From: Bulleidia sp963661415
GTDB lineage: Bacteria > Bacillota_I > Bacilli_A > Erysipelotrichales > Erysipelotrichaceae
Direction of reading: 5' to 3'
Assembly: GCA_963661415.1 (NCBI GenBank)
Contig: CAVLCI010000003.1
Coordinates: forward strand, 1 to 64,000
Length of the DNA stretch: 64,000 nt
Positions 26,560 to 35,336 of the stretch are shown here, one piece after another (positions within the stretch are counted from its first letter, which is position 1; each line of letters opens with the position of its first letter). Below the pieces are notes generated by a model that did no database searches, had not been told where the DNA came from, and saw only the letters and a list, made by a program, of their open reading frames with translations. Both the position numbers and the translations under genes were made by a program.

Positions 26560-26991
26560 ATGTTAAACGCTATTGAAATGTTATTACCATTGATTGCAGT
26601 GATTCTCATTGTAGGTCCACTCGCTTTAATTTGTTCAGGAAAAATGAATGTGAAGAATGCTAGAAGCAGAATGCTAGCTCAAGTTGCTATCTTCTGTGGT
26701 GTATTTGCGGTTATGGTTTTATTCCAAGCAAATCAATTCACTGCTCTTGCCGAAGAAACAACAGCTGTTGCTGATTCATCTAGAGGTCTAGGTTTCATCG
26801 CTGCTGCGATTGCGGTAGGTTGTTCATGTATTGGTGCTGGTTGGGCCGTTGCGAAAGCTGCTCCAGCTGCATTAGGTGCTGTTAGTGAAAATCCTGATAA
26901 CTTCGGTCGTGCAATTATCTTCGTTGCCTTAGGGGAAGGTGTTGCTATCTACGGTTTGTTGATTTCTATCTTGATTCTAAACAATCTTTAA
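26560..26991 (+). CDS. V-type ATPase subunit K (rotor ring proteolipid)
   Basis: 143 aa with four helices, i.e. two hairpins, but only the second hairpin has the ion-binding carboxylate (VALGEGVAIYG). No Gln is evident in the third helix where Na-type rings have one; proton use is possible but not proved. AAAGGAGA ribosome site. Confidence 0.88.
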   Translation: MLNAIEMLLPLIAVILIVGPLALICSGKMNVKNARSRMLAQVAIFCGVFAVMVLFQANQFTALAEETTAVADSSRGLGFIAAAIAVGCSCIGAGWAVAKAAPAALGAVSENPDNFGRAIIFVALGEGVAIYGLLISILILNNL

Positions 26992-26994
26992 TCT

Positions 26995-27303
26995 ATGAGA
27001 AGCTACGTCATCAGCGACAATACCGATACAGTGATGGGCATGCGCCTAGCTGGTATCGAAGGTGAGGTCATCAAAGGACGTGACAATATTCTTCATCGTC
27101 TGGATGAATTGATCCATACAGAAGATATTGCCATTATTCTGATGACTACAAAAACGATTGAAGAAGTAAGTGACATCGTATCTCAATATAAAATGTCTTT
27201 AGCGAAACCATTGATCGTTGAAATCCCGGATCGTCATGGTTCTGGTAATATTGGGGAAGCTATTAACAAATATATTTCTGAAGCAATCGGTGTTAAACTG
27301 TGA
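26995..27303 (+). CDS. V-type ATPase subunit F
   Basis: 102 aa Rossmann-like subunit of the central stalk. MRSYVISDNTDTVMGMRLAGIEG is the family opening. Starts 3 nt after the K stop with no clear ribosome site, so translation probably couples to K. Confidence 0.87.
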   Translation: MRSYVISDNTDTVMGMRLAGIEGEVIKGRDNILHRLDELIHTEDIAIILMTTKTIEEVSDIVSQYKMSLAKPLIVEIPDRHGSGNIGEAINKYISEAIGVKL

Positions 27304-27314
27304 GGAGAATATAG

Positions 27315-27917
27315 ATGGAAGACTATCAGGATAAATTACTAGAAGAGATTGCGAATGATGTTAAGAGTAATGCGAAACTTGTGGAAGATGTTGTAAATCA
27401 AGAAACAGATGCATTATTAAATGATCAGATTAGTTTCTATAAAGAAGGTCTGAAAAAAGAAACAGAAACGTATCTCGAAGGTGAACTAAAAGAAATTCGT
27501 TTATATGCAGCTACAAAATCTTCTCATGATAAATTTGATACGAAAAGAAAGTTGTTAGAACTTCGTGGGAATTTTGTGAATGAGTTGAAACAAGAAGTAA
27601 TTGATGAATTGAAGAAATTCACAAATACTGATGCATATAAAGAATATTTGTTAAACAATTTAAAGAAGATCAACAAAAGTGAAAATGGATATTTTGTTGT
27701 TCGTGAAAAAGATATGGATCTTATGAAGGAATTGTGTAAACAATTATCTTTTGTGGCTAAGATCCAACAGGGTTATTTCGCAATTGGTGGGTTCCGTTAT
27801 GTAGATAAAGTTAACCGTTATGAATATAGTTGTACATTAGATGAAAAGCTCAATGAACAACTTGCATGGTTTAGAAATAATTCTGGTTTTAAAGTCGTAG
27901 AAAGTGAGGATGAATAA
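27315..27917 (+). CDS. V-type ATPase subunit E
   Basis: 200 aa; N-terminal long helix (1-about 75) and C-terminal alpha/beta cap, the peripheral stalk subunit that binds subunit B. TGAGGAGA ribosome site; its stop overlaps the subunit A start (TAATG). Confidence 0.85.
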   Translation: MEDYQDKLLEEIANDVKSNAKLVEDVVNQETDALLNDQISFYKEGLKKETETYLEGELKEIRLYAATKSSHDKFDTKRKLLELRGNFVNELKQEVIDELKKFTNTDAYKEYLLNNLKKINKSENGYFVVREKDMDLMKELCKQLSFVAKIQQGYFAIGGFRYVDKVNRYEYSCTLDEKLNEQLAWFRNNSGFKVVESEDE

Positions 27918-29668
27918 TGAGCGATACCGTATATTCAATTAATGGCCCGGTCATTACCGTCCGTAATACAAAGTCATTCGCAATGCGTGAAATGACTTAT
28001 GTTGGTAAAAAACATTTGTTAGGTGAAGTCATTAAGATCAATGATGAATGTACAACGATTCAGGTATATGAATCTACAACTGGATTAAGACCTGGAGAAG
28101 AAGTTATTGGAACAGGTTCATTATTGAACGCAACATTAGGTCCTGGTCTTTTAAAGAATATCTATGATGGTATTGAAAGACCACTACAGAAAATTGAAGA
28201 AATTGAAGGTGCTTTTATTTCTGAAGGTTCTCAAGTTGACGCAATTGATAAAAGTAGCAAATGGGATGTGACGATGTTGATTCATGAAGGTGATACAGTT
28301 ACAGAAGGACAAATCTTTGCGACATGTCAAGAAACAAGTGTTATCGAACATCGTTCTATGATTCCTAATGGAATCCATGGTGTAGCGAAAAATGTTAAAG
28401 GAAATGGACAATATACTGTAGATGATGTATTAGCTGTTATTGAAGATCCTGAAACAGGAAAACAAACAGAAATAACATTGTTACAAAAATGGCCAGTTCG
28501 TATTCCTAGACCTATCAAAGCGAGAAAGCCATTATCTATTCCTTTAATTACAGGACAAAGAGTATTGGATACAATGTTCCCAATCGCAAAGGGTGGTTCT
28601 GCAGCTTTACCTGGTGGATTTGGTGCAGGTAAGACAATGTTACAACATTCCATTGCGAAGTTCTGTGATGCGGACATCATTATCTATGTAGGTTGTGGTG
28701 AACGTGGAAATGAAATGACACAAGTTTTGGAAGAGTTCTCAGAATTGAAGGATCCTAAAACAGGAAACTCCTTGTTAGATAGAACTGTATTGATTGCTAA
28801 TACTTCTAACATGCCAGTTGCTGCACGTGAAGCTTCTATTTATACAGGTGTAACAATTGCGGAATATTATCGTGATATGGGATATCATGTTGCCTTAATG
28901 GCAGACTCTACTTCTCGTTGGGCAGAAGCGTTAAGAGAATTGTCTGGTCGTTTGGAAGAAATGCCAGCCGAAGAAGGATTCCCTGCGTATTTGCCTAGTA
29001 GAATTGCACAGTTCTATGAACGTGCAGGTTATGTTGATACATTAAGCGATAAACAAGGTTCTGTTACTTTGATTGGTGCTGTATCTCCACAAGGTGGTGA
29101 CTTCTCTGAACCAGTTACACAGAACACACGTCGTTTCGTTAGATGTTTCTGGGCATTAGATAAATCATTGGCTTATGCTAGACACTATGCAGCTATCAAC
29201 TGGAACCAGTCTACAAGTGAATATGTAGATGATTTGTCTCATTGGTATGCAGAAAACATCAATCGTTCTTTCATTACACTTCGTTCTGAATTACAAGAAA
29301 TTCTTCATGAAGAAGATTCTTTATTAGAAGTTGTTAAATTGATTGGTTCAGATGTATTACCAGAAGATCAAAAATTGTTATTAGAAATTGCACGTGTTGT
29401 TAGAGTTGGTTATTTGCAACAAAATGCATTCCATCCTGATGATATGTCTGTTCCTATGGAAAAACAATTTAAGATGATGAAAGTCATTGATTATTTATAT
29501 CGTGCATGTAAAGCAAAAGTTGAAAAACATATTCCTGTTTCATTGATTACAAAAACAGGTATCTTTGAAACAGTTATCAAAATGAAATATGATGTGCCAA
29601 ATGATAACATTGATCTGTTGGATACATATCCAGAAAAGATTGATGAGGCATTGAATACAATTTTATAA
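27917..29668 (+). CDS. V-type ATPase catalytic subunit A
   Basis: 583 aa. Catalytic nucleotide-binding subunit: Walker A GGFGAGKT near residues 233-240, VGCGERGNEM, and ADSTSRWAEALRE. The non-homologous insert between the beta-barrel and core domains that marks V-type A subunits is present (about 110-190). Confidence 0.96.
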   Translation: MSDTVYSINGPVITVRNTKSFAMREMTYVGKKHLLGEVIKINDECTTIQVYESTTGLRPGEEVIGTGSLLNATLGPGLLKNIYDGIERPLQKIEEIEGAFISEGSQVDAIDKSSKWDVTMLIHEGDTVTEGQIFATCQETSVIEHRSMIPNGIHGVAKNVKGNGQYTVDDVLAVIEDPETGKQTEITLLQKWPVRIPRPIKARKPLSIPLITGQRVLDTMFPIAKGGSAALPGGFGAGKTMLQHSIAKFCDADIIIYVGCGERGNEMTQVLEEFSELKDPKTGNSLLDRTVLIANTSNMPVAAREASIYTGVTIAEYYRDMGYHVALMADSTSRWAEALRELSGRLEEMPAEEGFPAYLPSRIAQFYERAGYVDTLSDKQGSVTLIGAVSPQGGDFSEPVTQNTRRFVRCFWALDKSLAYARHYAAINWNQSTSEYVDDLSHWYAENINRSFITLRSELQEILHEEDSLLEVVKLIGSDVLPEDQKLLLEIARVVRVGYLQQNAFHPDDMSVPMEKQFKMMKVIDYLYRACKAKVEKHIPVSLITKTGIFETVIKMKYDVPNDNIDLLDTYPEKIDEALNTIL

Positions 29669-29680
29669 GGAGGGCAAAGT

Positions 29681-31105
29681 ATGAGTGTTCAATTATTAGG
29701 ATTGGATGAAATCCAAGGTTCTCTTGTTGCCCTAGATCATGTTCAAAACGTTTCTAATGAAGAAATGGTTGAAATTGAATTGAATGATGGAACTACAAGA
29801 AGTGGAAGAGTTGTTTCTATTTCTGGTGAAAAAGCAGTCATTCAGGTATTTCAAGGAACAGAAGGTATTTCTTTAGCGAATACGAAAACAAAATTATTGG
29901 GTCATCCTATGGAATTGGGACTTTCTAAAGAAATTTTAGGAAGAACATTCAATGGTACAGGTGAACCAATTGATGGACTTGGAGAAATCTATGCAGATAA
30001 GTTTGAAGATGTAAATGGTAAACCATTGAATCCTTATTCTAGACAATATCCAAGAAACTATATTCAAACAGGTATTTCCGCAATTGATGGATTGAATACA
30101 TTGATTCGTGGACAAAAGCTTCCTATTTTCTCAGGAAGTGGTCTACCTCATGATCAATTAGCGATCCAAATCGTTAAACAAGCAAAATTAACTGGAGAAG
30201 ATGCAGAAAACTTCTGTATTGTCTTTGGTGCAATGGGTGTTAAAAATGACGTTGCGGATTTGTTTAGAAGATCATTTGAAGAAACAGGCGTTATGGAAAA
30301 GGTCGTTATGTTTGTTAACCTTGCGGATGATCCTATCGTTGAAAGAATGTTAACACCAAGATGTGCATTAACTGCTGCAGAATATCTTGCATATGATTGT
30401 GGTATGAATGTATTGGTTATCTTAACGGATATGACTTCTTATTGTGAAGCAGTTCGTGAATTCTCATCTAGTAAGGGTGAAATTCCATCTCGTAAAGGTT
30501 ATCCTGGTTACTTATATTCTGATCTAGCGTGCTTATATGAACGTGCAGGTATCATTAAAGGTGGAAAAGGTTCTGTTACACAGATTCCTATCTTAACAAT
30601 GCCTAATGATGATATTACACATCCTGTTCCTGACTTAACAGGTTACATTACAGAAGGTCAGATCGTATTGGATCGTGACTTATTCTTGAATAACATTACA
30701 CCTCCAATTGGTGTATTATCTTCCTTATCTCGTTTGATGAAGGATGGTATTGGTGAAGGTTATACAAGAAAAGACCATCAAGATATTTCAAACCAATTAT
30801 TCGCATCATACGCAAAAGTACAAGATGCTAGAAGTTTAGCTTCTGTTATTGGTGAAGATGAATTATCTGATATTGATAAAAAACATATGGAATTTGGACG
30901 CTTGTTTGAATCCGTATTTATTGGTCAGAGTTTTAATGTAAACCGTTCTATGGAAGAAACATTAAATCTAGGTTGGGCATTATTGTCTACATTACCAGTT
31001 GAAGCATTGGATCGTTTAGATGATGAACTCATCAAACAAAACTATGATCCTGAACACGCAATGGCTACGATCAATATGATCGCTAAAGAAAAGGGAGAAA
31101 ACTAA
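29681..31105 (+). CDS. V-type ATPase subunit B
   Basis: 474 aa non-catalytic nucleotide-binding subunit. The P-loop is replaced by FSGSGLPHDQ, as is usual, and TDMTSYCEAVREFSSSKGEIPSRKGYPGYLYSDL is the family signature. AAGGAGG ribosome site. Confidence 0.96.
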   Translation: MSVQLLGLDEIQGSLVALDHVQNVSNEEMVEIELNDGTTRSGRVVSISGEKAVIQVFQGTEGISLANTKTKLLGHPMELGLSKEILGRTFNGTGEPIDGLGEIYADKFEDVNGKPLNPYSRQYPRNYIQTGISAIDGLNTLIRGQKLPIFSGSGLPHDQLAIQIVKQAKLTGEDAENFCIVFGAMGVKNDVADLFRRSFEETGVMEKVVMFVNLADDPIVERMLTPRCALTAAEYLAYDCGMNVLVILTDMTSYCEAVREFSSSKGEIPSRKGYPGYLYSDLACLYERAGIIKGGKGSVTQIPILTMPNDDITHPVPDLTGYITEGQIVLDRDLFLNNITPPIGVLSSLSRLMKDGIGEGYTRKDHQDISNQLFASYAKVQDARSLASVIGEDELSDIDKKHMEFGRLFESVFIGQSFNVNRSMEETLNLGWALLSTLPVEALDRLDDELIKQNYDPEHAMATINMIAKEKGEN

Positions 31106-31106
31106 T

Positions 31107-31727
31107 ATGGCTATGCAGGTTGCCGCAACAAAAGGTAATCTCATCCGTATGAAGAGAGCTCTCGCTCTAGCGAATTCTGGTTATGATCTGATGGATCGAA
31201 AAAGAAATATCTTAGTAAGTGAAATGATGCAGTTGGTTGATAAAGTAAAATTACTTCGTCAAGAAATTACACAAGCTTACTCTACGGGTTATTATCTTTT
31301 ACAACAAGCAAACATCTATTCAGGTGTTATTCAAAGAATTGCTTCTGAAATTCCAGTTGAGAATGAAATTGAATTAACTTATCGTTCTGTTATGGGGGTA
31401 GAAGTACCAAATATTATCTATCACCCAAAAGAACAAGTTCAATTGGCTTATGGTCTGGAAGAATCTAATTCCAAAATCGATGAAGCGTATCTTCAATTCC
31501 AAAAAGTAAAAGAATTGACAATGGTTCTTGCGGAAGTAGATAATGCAGTCTATCGTTTAGCGAATGCGATTAGTAAGACACAAAAACGTGCAAATGCGTT
31601 AAAGAATGTTGTTATTCCTAGATACACAAGTACGATACGTTTTATTAATGATTCTTTGGATGAAAAAGAACGTGAAGAATTCTCACGTATGAAAGTTATC
31701 AAAGCGAACAAAGAAGCACAAGCATGA
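31107..31727 (+). CDS. V-type ATPase subunit D (central rotor shaft)
   Basis: 206 aa long-helix rotor subunit; N- and C-terminal helices form the coiled coil. ATKGNLIRMKRALALANSGYDLMDRKRNILVSEM is diagnostic. It begins 1 nt after B and ends the operon; a hairpin terminator follows directly. Confidence 0.93.
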   Translation: MAMQVAATKGNLIRMKRALALANSGYDLMDRKRNILVSEMMQLVDKVKLLRQEITQAYSTGYYLLQQANIYSGVIQRIASEIPVENEIELTYRSVMGVEVPNIIYHPKEQVQLAYGLEESNSKIDEAYLQFQKVKELTMVLAEVDNAVYRLANAISKTQKRANALKNVVIPRYTSTIRFINDSLDEKEREEFSRMKVIKANKEAQA

Positions 31728-31752
31728 AGAGGTGAAGAACCTCTTTTCTTTA
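31727..31752 (+). terminator. Terminator of the V-ATPase operon
   Basis: AAGAGGT (31727-31733) pairs with ACCTCTT (31739-31745), T-rich tail. It begins at the last base of the subunit D stop codon. Confidence 0.8.
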
Positions 31753-31781
31753 TGGTAAAATAGTTTGTGGAGGAATATTCG

Positions 31782-32993
31782 ATGAAACAAGAAAGATCAT
31801 TTCCAAAAGTTGTTGTAACAAAAAAACAAGAGAATAATATAAAACAAGGTCATCCTTGGGTATATGCAGATGAAATCATAGAAACAGATGAAATACAAGA
31901 GAATGGTAGTATTGTAGATGTATTTGGAAAACGCATGAATTATTTAGGTTCTGGTTTTTATAGCGGAAATTCAAAAATTAGAATTCGACTATTAGGAAAT
32001 AACGCAAATGAGAAATATGAGGATGATTTCTTTTGTAGAAAAGTAAAATACGCAATTGATTATCGATTTGTAGTAATGCCAGAAGATATCACAGCGTGTC
32101 GTTTGATTCATGGAGAATCAGATGGATTACCTGGGTTAACAGTAGATCGTTATAACAACATCTTAGTTTGCCAAGTTGAGTCTTATGGTACAGAACAACA
32201 TAAAGATGTTATTTATCAAGCATTAATTGACTACTTAAATGAAAAAGGACAAGTCATAGATGGTATTTATGAAAGAAATGAAGGTGAGCTTCGTAAAAAA
32301 GAAGGCTTAAAACAATATAAAGGATGGTATGGAACAAAACATCCAAATAGTTGTATTACAAAGATCATTGAAAATGATATTGTTTATGAAGTAGATGTAG
32401 AAAATGGTCAGAAGACAGGTTTCTTTTTAGATCAAAAATATAATCGTAAACAAGTTGCGAAACTTTCTAAAGGAATGCGCGTATTAGATTGTTGTACGCA
32501 TACAGGTTCTTTTGCGTTGAATGCTGCAAAGGGAGGCGCACAATCTGTTCTAGCGATGGATATTTCAGAATCTGCATTGGATATGGCTAAAAAGAATGCT
32601 GAGGAGAATCATTTGGAATTATCCTTTCGTCAAGGAGATGTTTTTGAAGTATTAGTAGATCTAAAGAAAGAACATGCAAAGTTTGATTTTATTATTTTGG
32701 ACCCACCTGCATTTACAAAATCTCGTAAAACATTTCATAACGCAAGAAAAGGTTATCGAGAAATCAATGCAGATGCGATGCGTCTTTTACCAAGAGGTGG
32801 GTTTTTAGCGACAGCTTCTTGTTCGCACTTTATGCCAAAAGAAGAATTTGAAAAAATGTTAGTGGATGCCGCAAATGATGCAGGGGTATCTATTCGAATC
32901 ATCGAACAAAGAGGAGCAGCTTGTGATCATCCAGTAAATCCTGCAATCAAAGAAACAGAATATTTAAAATTTTTCTTATTACAAGTTATCTAA
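31782..32993 (+). CDS. Class I rRNA methyltransferase, RlmI/PUA-type
   Basis: SAM-dependent cytosine-C5 methyltransferase family. 403 aa. N-terminal PUA domain (about 1-75; GHPWVYADEI is its start), then the Rossmann domain with VLDCCTHTGSFAL and DPPAFTKSRK, and late ATASCSHFM. Start 31782 follows GGAGG; TGGTAAAAT is a good extended -10. Target site not deducible. Confidence 0.87.
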   Translation: MKQERSFPKVVVTKKQENNIKQGHPWVYADEIIETDEIQENGSIVDVFGKRMNYLGSGFYSGNSKIRIRLLGNNANEKYEDDFFCRKVKYAIDYRFVVMPEDITACRLIHGESDGLPGLTVDRYNNILVCQVESYGTEQHKDVIYQALIDYLNEKGQVIDGIYERNEGELRKKEGLKQYKGWYGTKHPNSCITKIIENDIVYEVDVENGQKTGFFLDQKYNRKQVAKLSKGMRVLDCCTHTGSFALNAAKGGAQSVLAMDISESALDMAKKNAEENHLELSFRQGDVFEVLVDLKKEHAKFDFIILDPPAFTKSRKTFHNARKGYREINADAMRLLPRGGFLATASCSHFMPKEEFEKMLVDAANDAGVSIRIIEQRGAACDHPVNPAIKETEYLKFFLLQVI

Positions 32994-33015
32994 GCTAGTT
33001 TATCTAGCTTTTTTT
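32992..33015 (+). terminator. Terminator of the RlmI-like gene
   Basis: AAGCTAG/CTAGCTT stem with 5-nt loop and a run of T. Confidence 0.8.
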
Positions 33016-33030
33016 GTACATGCAAAAAAG

Positions 33031-33050
33031 GCTAAAATATGCTAAAATAT
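33031..33050 (+). repeat. Tandem 10-bp repeat carrying two -10 boxes
   Basis: GCTAAAATAT occurs twice head to tail. Each copy includes TAAAAT; the second copy also has TG in the extended -10 position. This is the promoter region of the CarD-like gene. Confidence 0.6.
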
Positions 33051-33072
33051 ACAAAGAAATGAGGTGAGACAC

Positions 33073-33573
33073 ATGTATAAGATTAACGATGTAGTAGTAT
33101 ACAAAAGAGATGTTTGTAGAGTTGTTGGAAAAGAAAAAAGTGGTTTTACAGGCGAAAAATGTTATGTATTAGTTCCTTATAATAGTACGGATGGTTCTAC
33201 ACGAATGCAAGTACCTGTGTCCAATAAGGCCGGTCATTTAAGAGATTTGATTACAAAAGAAGAAATTGAAGATTTGATACAAGAAACACCGAATATTGGA
33301 ATGTTAGAAAATAAGTCTGCAAATATGAAGAGTCAATATGCAAATTTATTAAAAACAGATGAAATTACAGATCTTGTATCCATCATTAAAACTTCTTGTG
33401 AAAGAAATCGTATTCGTATGGAACAACATAAAAAAGCTGCTTCAGTCGACGATGAATATTTAAGAATTGCAGAAAAATATCTATATGAAGAATTAGCGGT
33501 ATCTTTAGGGATGAGTTTTGAAGATGCAAAATCTTATTTTTTAGGGGAAGTAAGCAAAATTAGCATTGACTAA
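33073..33573 (+). CDS. CarD family transcriptional regulator
   Basis: 166 aa. N-terminal CarD/TRCF RNA polymerase-interacting domain (about 1-60; INDVVVYKRDVCRVVGKE) and a helical C-terminal part (about 100-160). Family members bind the polymerase beta subunit and stabilise open complexes. ATG 33073 with GAGGTGA 4-8 nt upstream is preferred over GTG 33064. Confidence 0.85.
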   Translation: MYKINDVVVYKRDVCRVVGKEKSGFTGEKCYVLVPYNSTDGSTRMQVPVSNKAGHLRDLITKEEIEDLIQETPNIGMLENKSANMKSQYANLLKTDEITDLVSIIKTSCERNRIRMEQHKKAASVDDEYLRIAEKYLYEELAVSLGMSFEDAKSYFLGEVSKISID

Positions 33574-33589
33574 CCTACACCTTACATAG

Positions 33590-33715
33590 TTTAATGTTTT
33601 GGCACGTGAGGGAGTAGCTAGCTCCTTGAGTAACAAGTCAACATACTGGTAGATTTACCTGGCTTGTTTTAAAAAGCGAGACTCATGTATGACTTTTTAG
33701 TTATGCATGGATCCG
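33590..33715 (+). ncRNA. yybP-ykoY manganese riboswitch
   Basis: GAGGGAGTAGC (33608-33618) and AAGTCAACATACTGG (33635-33649) are the conserved aptamer segments of the Mn-sensing yybP-ykoY class; GCGAGACTC and the following pairing complete the second helix arm. It precedes the terminator and the mntP gene, the classic position and target. Motif match by eye only. Confidence 0.85.
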
Positions 33716-33730
33716 TTAAATATGAAATTA

Positions 33731-33760
33731 ACCGGTTATTGCATGACCGGTATTTTTTTT
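33731..33760 (+). terminator. Riboswitch-controlled terminator
   Basis: CCGGTTAT (33732-33739) pairs with ATGACCGG (33743-33750), followed by nine T, ending at the ribosome site of mntP. High Mn would favour read-through. Confidence 0.8.
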
Positions 33761-33772
33761 GGAGGTATAAAG

Positions 33773-34351
33773 ATGTGGAATGTTTTGTTTTTTGTAAATA
33801 GTGCGGCATTAGGTGTTGGACTTGCGATGGATGCGTTTTCTGTTTCGATGGCAAATGGGTTGAATGAAGTAAACATGAAAAAGAATCGCATGTTTTTGAT
33901 TGCGGGAACATTTGCGTTCTTCCAGTTTGCGATGCCTATGATTGGTTGGATCTGTGTCCATACGATCGTAGAATATTTTAATTCTTTTCAAGCTTTTATT
34001 CCTTGGATTGCGTTGATTCTTTTACTATTTATAGGTGGAAATATGTTAAAAGAAGGATTTGACCAAAATGCAGAAGAGGAAGAAAAAAAAGTTGGAAAAG
34101 GAGCTTTACTTGTACAAGGAATCGCAACTTCTATTGATGCTTTATCTGTTGGTTTTACAATTTCAGAATATGGTTTAACAATGGCGTTGGTTGCTTCTTT
34201 GATTATCGCAATCGTTACGTTTGTGATTTGTTGGTTCGGTTTAGAAATTGGTAAAAAATTTGGAACAAAGTTATCCAACAAAGCTTCTATATTAGGTGGT
34301 GTGATTTTGATTTTGATTGGAATTGAGATCTTTGTGAAGGGTGTATTCTAA
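33773..34351 (+). CDS. mntP: Manganese efflux pump MntP
   Basis: 192 aa, six membrane helices in two repeats. Family motifs AMDAFSVSMANG (first repeat) and SIDALSVGF (second repeat) carry the conserved Asp residues needed for Mn export. The start at 33773 follows GGAGG (33761-33765); an earlier in-frame ATG at 33707 lies inside the riboswitch and terminator and is not the start. Confidence 0.93.
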   Translation: MWNVLFFVNSAALGVGLAMDAFSVSMANGLNEVNMKKNRMFLIAGTFAFFQFAMPMIGWICVHTIVEYFNSFQAFIPWIALILLLFIGGNMLKEGFDQNAEEEEKKVGKGALLVQGIATSIDALSVGFTISEYGLTMALVASLIIAIVTFVICWFGLEIGKKFGTKLSNKASILGGVILILIGIEIFVKGVF

Positions 34352-34406
34352 TTTTGGTATATTGTTTCGTTGATTGTTTTGTATAATTCATTCGGAGGAT
34401 AAAAAC

Positions 34407-35225
34407 ATGTATAAAATTATTGTTTGTGATTTAGATGAAACTTTGATTAGTCGTGACCGTACTATTTCAAAAGAAAATATTGAAGCAATCAAAAAAGCAA
34501 CGGAATTAGGTGTGAAGTTTGTTCCGTGTACAGGTAGAGGATATAATTCTGTACATGATACAACAAAACAATTAGGACTTTATGATCAAAAAGATCAATA
34601 TGTAATTTCTTACAATGGTGGTGCGATTACAGAAAATAAAGATGAAAAAGTATTATATTTTCAAGGAATTACATTTGAAGAAGCAGAAGCATTGTATAAA
34701 AAAGGATTGAATTATGATCATCTTTGTTTACATGTATATACACCAGATCAAGTTTGGGTAAGAAACTTTTATCCAGAAGAAGTTGAATATTTGGCAAATA
34801 GACAACCATGTACAGAAATCTTTTCGGATGATATTGATTTCTTAAAAGAAAAAGAAATCGTTAAAGCAATCTATATGAATACAGATTATGACTACTTAAA
34901 ACGTATTGAATCAGAAATTACAGATTTAACAAGTAATATGGATGTATCTTTTTCATCTAATCGTTATATGGAATTTAATCGTAAAGGTGTATCTAAAGGA
35001 AATGGCTTAAAACGCTTGTGTGAAATATTAGGTGTAGATATTCAAGATACCATTGCGATAGGAGATAATTATAATGATCTTTCTATGATTCAAGAAGCAG
35101 GACTTGGAATTGGTGTTTCAAATACTGTTGAAGCAATGAAGAAAGATTGTGATGTAATAACAGAAAATGATTGTGATCATAACGCTGTAGCTGAAGTGAT
35201 TCAAAAATATATCTTAAATCAATGA
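34407..35225 (+). CDS. HAD-superfamily (Cof-type) phosphatase
   Basis: 272 aa. DLDETL near residues 7-12 and GDNYNDLSM in the C-terminal third; a IIB cap between. Paralogue-like to the HAD gene at 4487 but with a Shine-Dalgarno (GGAGG) and leader. Substrate unknown. TATAAT is 15-20 nt upstream of the ribosome site. Confidence 0.83.
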   Translation: MYKIIVCDLDETLISRDRTISKENIEAIKKATELGVKFVPCTGRGYNSVHDTTKQLGLYDQKDQYVISYNGGAITENKDEKVLYFQGITFEEAEALYKKGLNYDHLCLHVYTPDQVWVRNFYPEEVEYLANRQPCTEIFSDDIDFLKEKEIVKAIYMNTDYDYLKRIESEITDLTSNMDVSFSSNRYMEFNRKGVSKGNGLKRLCEILGVDIQDTIAIGDNYNDLSMIQEAGLGIGVSNTVEAMKKDCDVITENDCDHNAVAEVIQKYILNQ

Positions 35226-35230
35226 TAAGG

Positions 35231-35260
35231 AAAAGGCATGTTTCACTGACATGCCTTTTT
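35231..35260 (+). terminator. Terminator of the HAD gene
   Basis: AAAAGGCATGT pairs with ACATGCCTTTT, 7-nt loop, then T. Confidence 0.85.
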
Positions 35261-35336
35261 ACAACGAATTAACACAAATATGTCATAGATATTCACGCTT
35301 GTTATTTAGAATTGTTGAAGCAGGAGTGGAAAGAGT

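Noticed and set aside
33707..33772. Upstream in-frame start of mntP
   Set aside because: It lies in the riboswitch expression platform and terminator; GGAGG supports 33773.
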